Shown piece after piece: positions 19,987 through 29,599 of a stretch of DNA of 64,000 bases. The position numbers and the translations under genes were made by a program. The stretch comes from Bauldia litoralis (lineage in GTDB: Bacteria; Pseudomonadota; Alphaproteobacteria; Rhizobiales; Kaistiaceae). The notes beneath the pieces were generated by a model. That model did not search any database. It worked only from the letters and a program-made list of their open reading frames with translations, and was not told the DNA's origin. The stretch spans positions 45,021 through 109,020 of the forward strand of contig CAMCWB010000002.1 in the NCBI GenBank assembly GCA_945882315.1, written 5' to 3'. Within the stretch, counting starts at the first letter, position 1, and each line of letters begins with the position of its first letter.

Positions 19987-20598
19987 TCACGCGTGGCCGG
20001 CGTCGCTGGCGAGCCGGGCCGGGTCGACGCCGAGGCTGGCCAGCGCGCGCTCGTATTTGGCGTCGAGGTTGGGGTCGAAGATGATCTCGGCCGAGGCCGG
20101 GCAGAACAGCCAGCCATTCGCCTGAATCTCGTTCTCGAGCTGGCCGGGCGCCCAGCCGGCATAACCGAGCGCCAGCAGCGCATGCTCCGGTCCGCGGCCA
20201 TTGGCGATCGCCTTCAGGATTTCGAGCGTCGCCGTGAGGCAGACATCGTCGTCGATCGGCAGGGTCGAGCTCTCGCTGAAATAGTCGGCGCTGTGCAGCA
20301 CGAAACCGCGTGTCGTCTCGACCGGCCCGCCGCGATGCACCTTCATCCGGCCGGCGCATTCCGGCAGCTTGATCGCCGGGCCCTCGGGCAGGATGTCGAG
20401 TTGGACGAGGAGGTCCCTGAAGGTGATCTCCGAGGCCGGCTTGTTGATCGTGATGCCCATGGCGCCGTCGGCCGAATGCGCGCAGATATAGACGACGGTC
20501 CGCGCGAAGCGCGTATCCTGCATGCCGGGCATGGCGATGAGAAGCTGGCCATCGAGGAAGCCGCGGTCGGTCTTGGTGTCCTTGAAGCTTCTCGCCAT
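19987..20598 (-). CDS. YqgE/AlgH family protein (UPF0301)
   Basis: 203 residues starting [18 protein letters not shown]. Conserved segments are [63 protein letters not shown] and GWLFCPA. A widespread single-domain protein of unknown biochemical function. The ATG at 20598 is preferred over the in-frame upstream ATG at 20679 because family members begin here. It is divergent from the DsbD-alpha-like gene. Confidence 0.9.
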   Translation of the reverse strand: MARSFKDTKTDRGFLDGQLLIAMPGMQDTRFARTVVYICAHSADGAMGITINKPASEITFRDLLVQLDILPEGPAIKLPECAGRMKVHRGGPVETTRGFVLHSADYFSESSTLPIDDDVCLTATLEILKAIANGRGPEHALLALGYAGWAPGQLENEIQANGWLFCPASAEIIFDPNLDAKYERALASLGVDPARLASDAGHA

Positions 20599-20759
20599 GT
20601 TGCCGAAAAGCGTATTACGAACCCGGCAAATTGAAAGTCCGCCGCCGCTTCGCGGAAATGCCAGGGAATTCACGAACATATGACGCGGCTTACGCTGTCA
20701 TGGGGCAGAAAGCGCCCTATGCTTCCCATCCCGAATACCTGAAATTCCGGTGACGCCCG

Positions 20760-21593
20760 ATGCCGATCGCCACGCTGTCCCGACTGTCGGTTGCCGCCCT
20801 GCTCCTGCTTGGTACCGGAGACGCCGCGCAGGCTGCAATCGGCGATTGGATCGGTAATGGCAACGCCCGCGTGCGCCTGCTCGCTTCCGGTGTCGATGCG
20901 TCCGGCAGGCTCGCCGCCGGCATCGAGATCGAGCTCGATCGGGGCTGGAAGACTTATTGGCGGACCCCGGGCGATGCCGGCGTTCCGCCGCAGGCCGATT
21001 TTTCCGCCTCGACCAATCTCGGCGGCAATGCCGAGATCGCGTTTCCGGTGCCGCACCGCCTCGATGACGGCTTCGCCACAACCAATGTCTATGAGGGCAG
21101 CGTCATCCTGCCGGTGGCGATGCCGGTCGTCGATCCGGCGAGTCCGGCGCGGCTCGTCGTTGGCCTCGATATCGGCGTCTGTGACGAGGTCTGCATCCCA
21201 GCGCATTTCGACCTGTCGCTCGATGTCGACCCGACGGCGAAGGATGAAGAGGCCGGGCGATTGCTCGCGGCCGCCTATGCGAAGCTTCCGGGCGCACCGG
21301 AGCCGGATGCCTTCGCGGTCGAAAGCTTCATCCGGGCAGGGGGGACGGACCGCAAGCCGGTCTTCTCCGTCGACATTGTCGCCCCCGGCGCGGACAAGGC
21401 AGACGTCTTCGTCGAGGGCCCCGCCGACTGGTTCCCGGCGCCGCCGAAACTCGTCTCCGGCGATGCCGCCCGCGCCACCTACACCGTCGAATTCAGCCGC
21501 ACCGGTTCGAAGGTCCCGATCGGCGGCAACGAATTCCGCGTCACGGTGGTGACGCCCGAGAGGTCTATGGAGAGCCGGCTCACGCTCAAGTAG
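20760..21593 (+). CDS. Secreted DsbD-alpha-domain protein
   Basis: 277 residues with a signal peptide (LSVAALLLLGTGDAAQA) and a domain like the periplasmic N-terminal domain of the thiol:disulfide interchange protein DsbD: GWKTYWRTPGDAGVPP, and a CDEVCIPAHF segment holding two cysteines. No membrane domain and no thioredoxin domain are attached, so it is a free periplasmic version. It lies just before a peroxiredoxin gene; a role in passing reducing equivalents is plausible but inferred. Confidence 0.8.
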   Translation: MPIATLSRLSVAALLLLGTGDAAQAAIGDWIGNGNARVRLLASGVDASGRLAAGIEIELDRGWKTYWRTPGDAGVPPQADFSASTNLGGNAEIAFPVPHRLDDGFATTNVYEGSVILPVAMPVVDPASPARLVVGLDIGVCDEVCIPAHFDLSLDVDPTAKDEEAGRLLAAAYAKLPGAPEPDAFAVESFIRAGGTDRKPVFSVDIVAPGADKADVFVEGPADWFPAPPKLVSGDAARATYTVEFSRTGSKVPIGGNEFRVTVVTPERSMESRLTLK

Positions 21594-21651
21594 AATAAGT
21601 CTACCGTCTTCCATTCCAGCGGCGTCCGCCGCGACTTTCCAGAGGTTCGTG

Positions 21652-22143
21652 ATGATCAAGGTTGGCGACAAGCTTCCTGACGGCTTTTTCCGGGTGAAGG
21701 ACGCCGAGGGCAACGCCCAGAAGGTCGACGTGAAGGATCTTTTCACCGGCCAGAAAGTCGTCTTCGTCGGCGTGCCGGGTGCTTTCACCTCAGCCTGCCA
21801 CAAGGCCCATATCCCGCTTTATGTCGAGAATGCCGAGAAGATGAAGGGCATGGGCGTCGATCGCATCGCGGTGATGGCGGTCAACGACCATCACATCATG
21901 CAGGTCTGGCAGGAAGCCCAGAATGCCGTCGGTAAGATCGATTTCCTCGCCGACGGCTCGGCCGAATATGCCAAGGCGCTGGGCACGACGGTCGACCTGG
22001 CCGGCGCCGGCATGGGCACGCGGACGAAGCGTTTCTCGATGCTCGTCGAGGACGGTGTCGTGAAGGCACTCAATTTCGAACCGGAAGGCGGCAAGGGCGT
22101 CACCGTCACCGGCGCGCCGACCATGCTGGAGCAGCTCTCGTAA
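21652..22143 (+). CDS. Peroxiredoxin (Prx5 type)
   Basis: Thiol peroxidase of 163 residues reducing hydrogen peroxide and alkyl hydroperoxides. The peroxidatic cysteine is in VPGAFTSACHKAHIP; no clear resolving cysteine is present, as in glutathione- or thioredoxin-dependent 1-Cys Prx5 enzymes. Typical VMAVNDHHIMQVWQ and FLADGSAEYAKALG follow. A GTG codon directly precedes the chosen ATG; AGAGG lies upstream. Confidence 0.93.
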   Translation: MIKVGDKLPDGFFRVKDAEGNAQKVDVKDLFTGQKVVFVGVPGAFTSACHKAHIPLYVENAEKMKGMGVDRIAVMAVNDHHIMQVWQEAQNAVGKIDFLADGSAEYAKALGTTVDLAGAGMGTRTKRFSMLVEDGVVKALNFEPEGGKGVTVTGAPTMLEQLS

Positions 22144-22145
22144 TT

Positions 22146-22234
22146 GTAGGGTGGGCAAAGCTGCGAAGCAGCGTGCCCACGCTGATCGAATTCGCATCCG
22201 GGTGGGCACGGCCTTCGGCCTTTGCCCACCCTAC
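22146..22234. repeat. GTAGGGTGGGCAAAG palindromic repeat, copy 2
   Basis: A near-perfect nested palindrome: the outer arms GTAGGGTGGGCAAAG and CTTTGCCCACCCTAC are near-exact complements, and each arm contains an inner hairpin (GCTGC/GCAGC on the left, GGCC..GGCC on the right). It fills the gap between the convergent peroxiredoxin and rnhA genes, and the closing arm includes the rnhA stop codon. Confidence 0.9.
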
Positions 22235-22695
22235 GAGTTGCCCGCTCTTTTCCCTTTGAACGGCGCCATGCCCTCGCGGGCCAGTTCGTCGGCGCGCTCA
22301 TTCTCTTCCGTGCCGGAATGGCCGCGCACCCAGTGCCAGACGATGGTGTGCTGGGCGGCAAGGTCGTCGAGCTTCTGCCAGAGATCGACATTCTTGACCG
22401 GCTTCCTGTCGCTGGTCTTCCAGCCGTTCTTCTTCCAGCCCTTGATCCAGCCCATGACGCCGCCGCGGACATATTGCGAGTCCGTGTAGAAATCGACAGT
22501 CGCCGGCCGCTTCAGCGCTTCGAGCGACTCGATCGCCGCCTGCAGTTCCATGCGGTTGTTGGTGGTGTCGGCAGCGCCGCCCTTCAATTCCTTGCGGTGC
22601 CCGTCCCAGATGAGCACGGCGCCCCAGCCGCCGGGGCCGGGATTGCCCGAACAGGCGCCGTCCGACCAGATGGCGATGCGCTTCTCCTCGCTCAC
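22231..22695 (-). CDS. rnhA: Ribonuclease HI
   Basis: Degrades the RNA strand of RNA:DNA hybrids. 154 residues. All four catalytic acids are visible: [14 protein letters not shown] (D), [11 protein letters not shown] (E), FYTDSQYV (D) and [14 protein letters not shown] (D). Start is GTG at 22695, overlapping the thrB stop (GTGA), so the two are translationally coupled. The TAG stop lies in the closing arm of a dispersed repeat. Confidence 0.96.
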   Translation of the reverse strand: MSEEKRIAIWSDGACSGNPGPGGWGAVLIWDGHRKELKGGAADTTNNRMELQAAIESLEALKRPATVDFYTDSQYVRGGVMGWIKGWKKNGWKTSDRKPVKNVDLWQKLDDLAAQHTIVWHWVRGHSGTEENERADELAREGMAPFKGKRAGNS

Positions 22696-23657
22696 GGGGC
22701 AATCCCGTAATCGGCGACACTCGAGACGCCGCGGTGGAAGCGGACCTTCTTGTAATATTCGAGCGGGTTCTTCGGCACGACGAGGGCGCCTTCCGGAACC
22801 GTCAGCCAGTCGTAGAGCCGCGTCAGCAGGAAGCGCAGCGCCGAGCCGCGCGCCAGGAGCGGCAGCGCCGCGATCTCGGCATGCGACAGGGGCCGCACAC
22901 TGGCATAGCCGGCGAGCAGTGCCCGCGCCTTGGTGACGTTCAGCGAGAAATCCACCTCGAAGCACCAGGCGTTGAGCGCGATGCCGAGGTCATAGGCGAG
23001 CATGTCGTTGCAGGCGAAATAGAAGTCGATCAGGCCAGACAATTCCTCACGCAGGAAGAAGACATTGTCCGGGAAGAGATCGGCATGGATGACGCCCGAG
23101 GGCAGATCCTTGGGCCAGTTCGCCTCAAGGAAATCGAGCTCCCCGGCGATCTCGGCGCCGAGCCCTTTGAGCACCTCGTCGGCGCGGCCGTCGCACATCT
23201 CGAAGAGCGGCCGCCAGCCTTGCACCGAAAGCGCGTTCCGCCGCGTCAGGGCGAAGCCGTCGCCGGCCAGATGCAGGCGCGCCATCGCCTCGCCGACCGC
23301 CGCGCAATGCGGCGGTTTCGGCCGGCGCACACACATGCCCTGGAGGAAGGTGACGATTGCCGCCGGCCGTCCGGCAAGCCGGCCGAGCGCCTCGCCGTTG
23401 CGGTCATGCACCGGCAGCGGGCAGGTGATGCCGCGCGCCGAAAGATGTTCCATCAGGCCGAGGAAGAAGGGGAGGTCGGCCGGCTCGACCCGCCGCTCGT
23501 AGAGCGTCAGGATGAACGGACCTTTCTCGGTGACGAGCAGGTAGTTCGAGTTCTCGACGCCCTCGGCGATGCCCTTCAGCGACAGCACGGTGCCGAGGTC
23601 GTAGCCGGCCATGAAGGCGGCGAGCTCTTCGTCGCTGAAATCGGTATAGACCGCCAC
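22692..23657 (-). CDS. thrB: Homoserine kinase (ThrB, APH-like)
   Basis: Phosphorylates homoserine for threonine synthesis. 321 residues of the protein-kinase-like (aminoglycoside phosphotransferase fold) type found in alphaproteobacteria and pseudomonads, not the GHMP type. Motifs are [11 protein letters not shown] (nucleotide loop), [13 protein letters not shown] (catalytic loop) and [17 protein letters not shown] (metal-binding). It sits between ispH and rnhA; thrC is about 6 kb away. Confidence 0.95.
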   Translation of the reverse strand: MAVYTDFSDEELAAFMAGYDLGTVLSLKGIAEGVENSNYLLVTEKGPFILTLYERRVEPADLPFFLGLMEHLSARGITCPLPVHDRNGEALGRLAGRPAAIVTFLQGMCVRRPKPPHCAAVGEAMARLHLAGDGFALTRRNALSVQGWRPLFEMCDGRADEVLKGLGAEIAGELDFLEANWPKDLPSGVIHADLFPDNVFFLREELSGLIDFYFACNDMLAYDLGIALNAWCFEVDFSLNVTKARALLAGYASVRPLSHAEIAALPLLARGSALRFLLTRLYDWLTVPEGALVVPKNPLEYYKKVRFHRGVSSVADYGIAP

Positions 23658-23662
23658 GCCCG

Positions 23663-24631
23663 TTACTCGGCCGCGTCGCGAAGTTCGCGGGGCAGGTTGA
23701 AGGCGATCGACTCTTCCGCCGCCGTCACCAGCTCCACCCTCACATCATAGCGCTCGGCAAAGGCGTCGATGACTTCCTCGACCAGCACTTCCGGCGCCGA
23801 TGCGCCGGCGGTGACGCCGAGCTTGCGGATGCCTTCGAAATCCGCCCAGTCGATCTCGCTCGCCCGCTGCACCAGGGCCGAGACCCGGCAGCCGGCGCGC
23901 TCGGCGACCTCGCGGAGGCGCTGCGAGTTGGAGGAGTTCGGCGCGCCGACGACGATCATGGCATCGACATCGCCCGCGACCTTCTTCACAGCCTCCTGGC
24001 GGTTGGTCGTCGCGTAGCAGATGTCTTCCTTGTGCGGCGCCGTGATCTTCGGAAAGCGTTCGAGCAGGACCCTAATGATCGCCGCCGTATCGTCGACCGA
24101 AAGGGTCGTCTGCGTCACCCAGGCGAGATTGTCCGGGTTCTTCGGGATGAAGGCGCGCGCGTCGGCCTCGGTCTCGATCAGCGCTACCGTGCCGTCCGGC
24201 AACTGGCCCATGGTGCCGATCACCTCGGGATGGCCGGCATGGCCGATCAGGATGATCTCGCGGCCCTTGCGGAAATGGATCTCGGCCTCGCGATGCACCT
24301 TGGTGACGAGCGGGCAGGTGGCGTTGAGATGGAAGAGGTTGCGCCGGTTGGCGGCTTCCGGCACCGCCTTGGCGACGCCATGCGCCGAGAAGATCACCGG
24401 CTGGTCGGTCTCAGGCACTTCGTCGAGCTCCTCGACGAAAACCGCGCCCTTCGCCTTCAGGCTCTCGACGACATAGCGGTTGTGGACGATCTCGTGGCGC
24501 ACATAGACCGGCGCGCCGAATTTCTGCAGCGCCAGCTCGACGATCTGGATCGCCCGGTCGACGCCGGCGCAGAAGCCGCGCGGCGCGCAGAGCAGGATAT
24601 CCAGCGGTGGCTTCGGGGCAGGGGCGATCAT
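23663..24631 (-). CDS. ispH: 4-hydroxy-3-methylbut-2-enyl diphosphate reductase
   Basis: Iron-sulfur enzyme for the last step of the MEP pathway, giving IPP and DMAPP. 322 residues with the three cluster cysteines in [26 protein letters not shown] and the [24 protein letters not shown] region; the SAHGV and [13 protein letters not shown] motifs are present. Together with dxs at the left edge, two MEP enzymes lie in this window. It ends 5 bp before thrB. Confidence 0.97.
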   Translation of the reverse strand: MIAPAPKPPLDILLCAPRGFCAGVDRAIQIVELALQKFGAPVYVRHEIVHNRYVVESLKAKGAVFVEELDEVPETDQPVIFSAHGVAKAVPEAANRRNLFHLNATCPLVTKVHREAEIHFRKGREIILIGHAGHPEVIGTMGQLPDGTVALIETEADARAFIPKNPDNLAWVTQTTLSVDDTAAIIRVLLERFPKITAPHKEDICYATTNRQEAVKKVAGDVDAMIVVGAPNSSNSQRLREVAERAGCRVSALVQRASEIDWADFEGIRKLGVTAGASAPEVLVEEVIDAFAERYDVRVELVTAAEESIAFNLPRELRDAAE

Positions 24632-24722
24632 GGCCGCAAGAAGGGTGAGCCGGTCTTTTCTGTCAAGCGCGACGCTAGCACGCCAACCGATACATAATGA
24701 CTAACGCAGAAAATTCAAAAGC

Positions 24723-27617
24723 TTAGGCGTCGAGTTCTTCCTCTTCCTCGACATTGCGGAAGATCAGCTTGGTGGCTTCCTTGGCGGTCATCGGCTGGCC
24801 GTAGAGGAAGCCCTGCACATATTCGCAGCCGAGATCGTAGAGGTCGATCTCGTCGGCCTCCGACTCGGCACCCTCGGCGACGACGTCCATACCGAGGTCG
24901 TGGGCGAGCGCGATGATCGAGCGCAGGATGATCCGCCGGTCGCCGGCGCCGGTGCCGCGGACGAAGGTCTGGTCGATCTTGATGGTGTCGAAGGGGAAGC
25001 GCTGCAGGTAGGAGAGCGACGAATAGCCGGTGCCGAAATCGTCGAGCGACAGGCCGGCGCCGAGCTCGCGGACGCGGGCCAGCACCTGTGCCGCATATTC
25101 GGGGTTCTCCATCACCAGGCTTTCGGTGATTTCGAGCTTCAGCGAGCCGCGCTTCAGGCTGGAGCGCACCAGCACGGATTTCACGTCGTTGATCAGGTCG
25201 TGGCGGAGCAGCTGCCGGCTCGAGACGTTGACGCTGGCGAAGAGCGAGGCGGAGCGGCCGAGGCCCTCCTGCCAGTCGGCGAGTTGGCGGGCGGTGCGGT
25301 CGAGCACGAAGAGGCCGAGCGGGATGATCAGGCCGGTCCGCTCGGCGAGCGGGATGAAATCCGACGGCGGGATGAGGCCGAGCTTCGGATGCTCCCAGCG
25401 GACCAGCGCCTCGAAGCCGGCGATGGTCTTGTCTTCGAGCCGGACGATCGGCTGGTAGAGCACCTTGATCTCCTCGCGCCCGAGGGCGCGGCGGAGATCA
25501 GATTCGAGCGTTGCGAGATCGGTGCCGTGCTGGCGGAGCGCCGGCCGGAACGCCTCGATGCGATCGCCGCCGAGACGCTTCGCGTGATACATGCCGATCT
25601 CGGCGTCCTTGATCATCTCCTCGGCTTCGACCGGCTTGCCGTCATGCATGGCGATGCCGAGCGAGGCGGTGAGGAAGATTTCCTTCTCGCCGAGCGTGAT
25701 CGGGGCGCGGAGCGTCCGCCGTACCGATTCGGCAAAGGCCGCGATCCGCTCGGGGGCGCTCTCGGAGATGAGCAGGAAGGCGAACTGGTCGGCGGAGAGC
25801 CGCGCCAGCGTATCCTGCGGCTTGAGAAGGCGGGCAAGCCGGCGGGCGATCGTCAGCAGGATCGAGTCGCCGACCGCGAGGCCGAAGCCGTCATTGACCT
25901 GCTTGAAGCGATCGATGTCGAGGATGAAGACCGAGGGGCGCGCTGCATTCTCGGCATTGGTCCGGGTGATCGCGGCGCGCAGCCGGTCGAGGAAAAGCTC
26001 GCGGTTGGGCAGGCCGGTCAGGTTGTCATGCACGGCGTCGTGCAGGAGGCGCTCTTCGGCGTTGCGGTCCTCGGTCACGTCGAGAAGCGTGCCGATGCAG
26101 CGCAAGACCTCGCCATCGGAGCCGAGCACCGGCCGGGCGCGGAGCAGGAACCAGCGGTAGTGGCCGTCCTCCGAGCGGAGGCGGAAATCCTGGCTGATGC
26201 GGCCGCGGCGCAGCTCGACCGCCGTGTCGAGCGTCGCCTTGAAGCGGTCGCGGTCGTTGGGATGGAGGACTTCCAGCCAGTCGCGGGCATGGCCTTCGAG
26301 CGTGCCGCGCTTGAGGCCGAGGATGTTCTCCGCCTCCTGGCCGGTGAAGATGCGGTCGCGCGCCACGTCCCAGTCCCAGACGATGTCGCCGGCGCCGGTC
26401 AGCGCCAGCGACCGGCGTTCCGTGTCTTCCAGCACGCCATGTCCGCCGAAACCGCCGGCGAAGGCGTGCTGCATGACCGTGAAGCCGATCAGCAGCACGA
26501 TCAGCACGAGGCCGCCATTCAGTGCCGGCTGGACCACGTCGCTGGCGAGATAGCCGGTGATCGTCAGCCAGGCGGCGAAGGTCCAGACGAGGAGCAGCAC
26601 CCAGGTCGGGATCAGCATGATCGCGCGGTCATAGCCATGCGTCGCGAGATAGACGATGAGCGCGAAGCCGAGGACGCCGGTGAGGCCCAGCGAAAAGCGG
26701 GCGATGCCCGAAGCGACGCTTGGCTCGATTACGGCGACTCCGAGGAGGAGCGCGAGGCCGAAGATCCAGCCGATGGCGAGATGGCTGTAGCGCACATGCC
26801 AGCGGCTGAGATGCAAATAGGTGTAGGCGAAGATGACGAGCGACGCGCCGAGGAACACCTCGGCGCCGGCGCGCCATATCTGGTCTTCGCCGGACTCGAT
26901 CTGGATCACCCGGTTCCAGAATCCGAAATCGATGCAGAGATAGATGAGCACGGCCCAGGCGAGCGCCGCCGTCGCCGGGAACATGGCGGTCCCCTTGATA
27001 ACGAAGACGATCGTCAGGAAGATCGCCAGCAGGCCGGAAATGCCGAGCACGATGCCGCGATAGAGCGTGTAGGAATTGATCGCGTCCTTGTAGGCGTCGG
27101 CGTCCCACAGATACATCTGCGGCAGGTCGGGTGTCCGCAACTCGGCGACGAAGGTGACGACGGCGCCGGGATCGAGCGTGACGCGGAAGACGTCGGCTTC
27201 CTGGCTCGGCTGCCGGTCCGGCGCGAAGCCCTGGCTCGGCGTGATGTTGGCGATGCGCGAGGCGCCGAGGTCGGGCCAGAAGATGCCCGAGCCGGCGAGC
27301 CGGAAATGCGGCGCGACGAGGAGGCGGTCGATCTGCTGGTCGCCGTTGTTGGCGAGCGCGAAGACCGCCCAGCGCGATCCGACGCCGCCCTCCTGCGAGC
27401 GCACTTCGATGCGCCGCACGATGCCGTCGGGACCGGGGGCCGTCGAAACCTGCAGGCGGTCGTCGGACTGGTTGAAGAGCTGCAGGACGGAGGTGAGGTC
27501 GAGCGTGCGTCCGTCGAGCGGCACGCTCACCGATTCGAGCGCATCCGCGCGGCCGGGAGCGACAATCGCGACGATCGCTCCGATGACGAGAAACGCGAGA
27601 AGGCGAACGAAGGACAA
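24723..27617 (-). CDS. Membrane sensor with PAS, degenerate GGDEF and EAL domains
   Basis: Predicted cyclic-di-GMP phosphodiesterase of 964 residues. Order: signal-like helix ([19 protein letters not shown]), a periplasmic domain to about 165, roughly seven membrane segments to about 400 (7TMR-DISM-like), a PAS domain around 410-530 ([19 protein letters not shown]), GGDEF around 535-700 and EAL from about 725. The GGDEF signature is replaced by SADQF, so cyclase activity is unlikely. The EAL domain looks intact: [70 protein letters not shown] at 27617 was chosen as start, with GGAGAG upstream; a longer upstream reading has no RBS. Confidence 0.88.
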   Translation of the reverse strand: MSFVRLLAFLVIGAIVAIVAPGRADALESVSVPLDGRTLDLTSVLQLFNQSDDRLQVSTAPGPDGIVRRIEVRSQEGGVGSRWAVFALANNGDQQIDRLLVAPHFRLAGSGIFWPDLGASRIANITPSQGFAPDRQPSQEADVFRVTLDPGAVVTFVAELRTPDLPQMYLWDADAYKDAINSYTLYRGIVLGISGLLAIFLTIVFVIKGTAMFPATAALAWAVLIYLCIDFGFWNRVIQIESGEDQIWRAGAEVFLGASLVIFAYTYLHLSRWHVRYSHLAIGWIFGLALLLGVAVIEPSVASGIARFSLGLTGVLGFALIVYLATHGYDRAIMLIPTWVLLLVWTFAAWLTITGYLASDVVQPALNGGLVLIVLLIGFTVMQHAFAGGFGGHGVLEDTERRSLALTGAGDIVWDWDVARDRIFTGQEAENILGLKRGTLEGHARDWLEVLHPNDRDRFKATLDTAVELRRGRISQDFRLRSEDGHYRWFLLRARPVLGSDGEVLRCIGTLLDVTEDRNAEERLLHDAVHDNLTGLPNRELFLDRLRAAITRTNAENAARPSVFILDIDRFKQVNDGFGLAVGDSILLTIARRLARLLKPQDTLARLSADQFAFLLISESAPERIAAFAESVRRTLRAPITLGEKEIFLTASLGIAMHDGKPVEAEEMIKDAEIGMYHAKRLGGDRIEAFRPALRQHGTDLATLESDLRRALGREEIKVLYQPIVRLEDKTIAGFEALVRWEHPKLGLIPPSDFIPLAERTGLIIPLGLFVLDRTARQLADWQEGLGRSASLFASVNVSSRQLLRHDLINDVKSVLVRSSLKRGSLKLEITESLVMENPEYAAQVLARVRELGAGLSLDDFGTGYSSLSYLQRFPFDTIKIDQTFVRGTGAGDRRIILRSIIALAHDLGMDVVAEGAESEADEIDLYDLGCEYVQGFLYGQPMTAKEATKLIFRNVEEEEELDA

Positions 27618-27718
27618 ATCGAACTCTCCGGCACGCCGCGGCGCACCCTGACTTTTATTGACTCGCCGGGAATCAGACAAGGCGCGCCGGACCTTAACCC
27701 CCGCAGTCGGTCCGGGCC

Positions 27719-28306
27719 TCAAAGCCGCGGATCGTCGCGGACAAGCCCGAATAGGATATGGTCCTGCCATCGCCCGTCGATGCACAGATATTTGCGAGCG
27801 TAGCCTTCCCGCGTGAATCCGACCTTTTCGAGGAGTCGGACGGACGCGGCATTATGCGGCAGACAGGCCGCCTCGATGCGATTCAATTGTAGCGTGTCGA
27901 ATCCGTATTCGACCACTGCCCTGGCCGCCGCCGTCATATACCCTTTGCCGGCGTAGTGGGCCCCCATCCAGTAGCCAATGACGCCGGATTGTGTGACGCC
28001 GCGCTGGATATGGGCGAGCGTGATGCCGCCGAGCAGCGTCTCTTCGTCCGGCGCGAAGACGAGGAACGGGTAGCCGTTGCCGCCCCGGATCTCGCGCTGG
28101 TAGCGGCGAATCCGGCGGCGGAAGGCCATCTTGGTGAGGTCGTCGGCCGGCCAGATCGGCTCCCACGGCACCAGGAAGGCACGGCTTTCCTCGCGCAGAT
28201 GCGCCCATTGCGCATGGTCGGAAATGGTCGGCGCCCGCAGCACGACCCGCTTTGCCCGGATCGTCGGGTTGGTGGCCGATGTCGAGATGGACCGCAGGAA
28301 CGCCAC
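27719..28306 (-). CDS. GNAT acetyltransferase, RimJ/RimL-like
   Basis: 195-residue N-acetyltransferase: [18 protein letters not shown] opening, [18 protein letters not shown], and the acetyl-CoA binding segment [18 protein letters not shown] followed by [20 protein letters not shown] and [15 protein letters not shown]. These match the RimJ/RimL subgroup that acetylates protein N-termini, but the substrate is not determinable. It lies 15 bp downstream of the M16 peptidase gene. Confidence 0.9.
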   Translation of the reverse strand: MAFLRSISTSATNPTIRAKRVVLRAPTISDHAQWAHLREESRAFLVPWEPIWPADDLTKMAFRRRIRRYQREIRGGNGYPFLVFAPDEETLLGGITLAHIQRGVTQSGVIGYWMGAHYAGKGYMTAAARAVVEYGFDTLQLNRIEAACLPHNAASVRLLEKVGFTREGYARKYLCIDGRWQDHILFGLVRDDPRL

Positions 28307-28321
28307 TGCGTCGGGATCCTT

Positions 28322-29596
28322 CTAGGCAGGGACTTTCGCACCGAATCGGCTGGCGATTTCGGCATGATCCATCATGCCATCGATCGCGCCGACCGCCGCA
28401 ACCGTCGGTGTGCTGCCGGTGAATATCCGGGCGGCGAGGTTGCGGATGTCGTCGACCGTGATCGATTCGATCTTGGCGACGAGCTCCTCGACCGGGATCG
28501 GCCGGCCGAAAAGGAGGAGCTGCCGGGCGATCTGGCCGGCCCTTGCCGCCGGGCTTTCGAGCGTCATCAGAAGGCCGGCGCGAAGCTGGGCGCGGGCCCG
28601 CTGAAGCTCGCGGTCGTTGATATCATGCGCCGCCCGCTCGAGTTCGCCGATGACGACCGGCACCAGCTCCTTGACGTCGCCGGGGCCGGTCGCCGTGTGG
28701 ATGCCGAAGATGCCGGTGTCGGAGAAGCTCCAGTGGAAGGCATAGACCGAATAGCAGAGGCCGCGCTTCTCGCGCACCTCCTGGAAAAGGCGCGAGGACA
28801 TGCCGCCGCCGAGGATCGAGGCGAGCACCTGGGCGGTATGAAAATCCGCCGAGGAATAGGCGACGCCCTCGAAGCCCAGCATGATCTGGGTCTCCATCAG
28901 GTCGCGCGGCTCGCGCGCCTCGCCGCCGCGATAATGCGCTGTTATCGGCGCGAGGCCCTGGTCGGGAAGAAGACCGTCGAAGCGTTCGCCGACGGCGTCG
29001 ACGAGCTTCTTGTGGTTCACCGCGCCGGCGGCGCTGACCACCATCGACGGGCCGCGATAATGGCGGGCGAGATAGGCGTCGAGCATCGGCGAGCCCACGG
29101 CTTTCACCGTCTCCGGTGTGCCGAGGATGGTCCGTCCGATCGGCTGGTCGGGATAGGCCGCTTCGGCAAAGAGATCGTAGACGCGGTCTTCGGGCGTATC
29201 GAGCGCCGCGCCGATCTCCTGGAGGATGACATGCTGCTCGCGCGCCAGCTCGGCCGGATCGAAGAGGGAGTGACCGAGGATGTCGCTCAATATGTCGACG
29301 GCGAGCGGCACGTCGTCCTTGAGGACGCGGGCGTAGTAGGAGGTCGTCTCGATCGAGGTCGCGGCATTGACCTCGCCGCCGACCGCCTCGATCTCTTCGG
29401 CGATCTCGACGGCTGAGCGCCGCTTGGTTCCCTTGAAGGCCATATGTTCGAGGAGATGCGACAGGCCATGCTCGTCCTCGCGCTCGGAACGCGAGCCGGC
29501 ACCGACCCAGACGCCGAGCGCCGAGCTCTCGAGATGATCCATGGCGTGGGTGACGATGGTAAGGCCGGACTCGAGACGCGATACTTCGACTGGCAT
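28322..29596 (-). CDS. M16 family zinc peptidase (mitochondrial processing peptidase-like)
   Basis: 424 residues with the inverted zinc motif HLLEH (HxxEH) in LSHLLEHMAFKGTKRRSA and a later glutamate in NAATSIETTSYYARVL. The C-terminal half has EVREKRGLCYSVYAFH, typical of this family. One-chain bacterial homologue of the beta subunit of mitochondrial processing peptidase. It lies 3 bp downstream of thrC, an arrangement common in alphaproteobacteria. Confidence 0.94.
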   Translation of the reverse strand: MPVEVSRLESGLTIVTHAMDHLESSALGVWVGAGSRSEREDEHGLSHLLEHMAFKGTKRRSAVEIAEEIEAVGGEVNAATSIETTSYYARVLKDDVPLAVDILSDILGHSLFDPAELAREQHVILQEIGAALDTPEDRVYDLFAEAAYPDQPIGRTILGTPETVKAVGSPMLDAYLARHYRGPSMVVSAAGAVNHKKLVDAVGERFDGLLPDQGLAPITAHYRGGEAREPRDLMETQIMLGFEGVAYSSADFHTAQVLASILGGGMSSRLFQEVREKRGLCYSVYAFHWSFSDTGIFGIHTATGPGDVKELVPVVIGELERAAHDINDRELQRARAQLRAGLLMTLESPAARAGQIARQLLLFGRPIPVEELVAKIESITVDDIRNLAARIFTGSTPTVAAVGAIDGMMDHAEIASRFGAKVPA

Positions 29597-29599
29597 GGA

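Noticed and set aside
24900..27803. 967-codon open frame opposite the EAL gene
   Set aside because: High GC with G/C at third positions keeps the antisense frame open. It is rich in Arg, Ala, Gly and Asp with no recognisable domain, while the minus strand encodes clear PAS/GGDEF/EAL domains.
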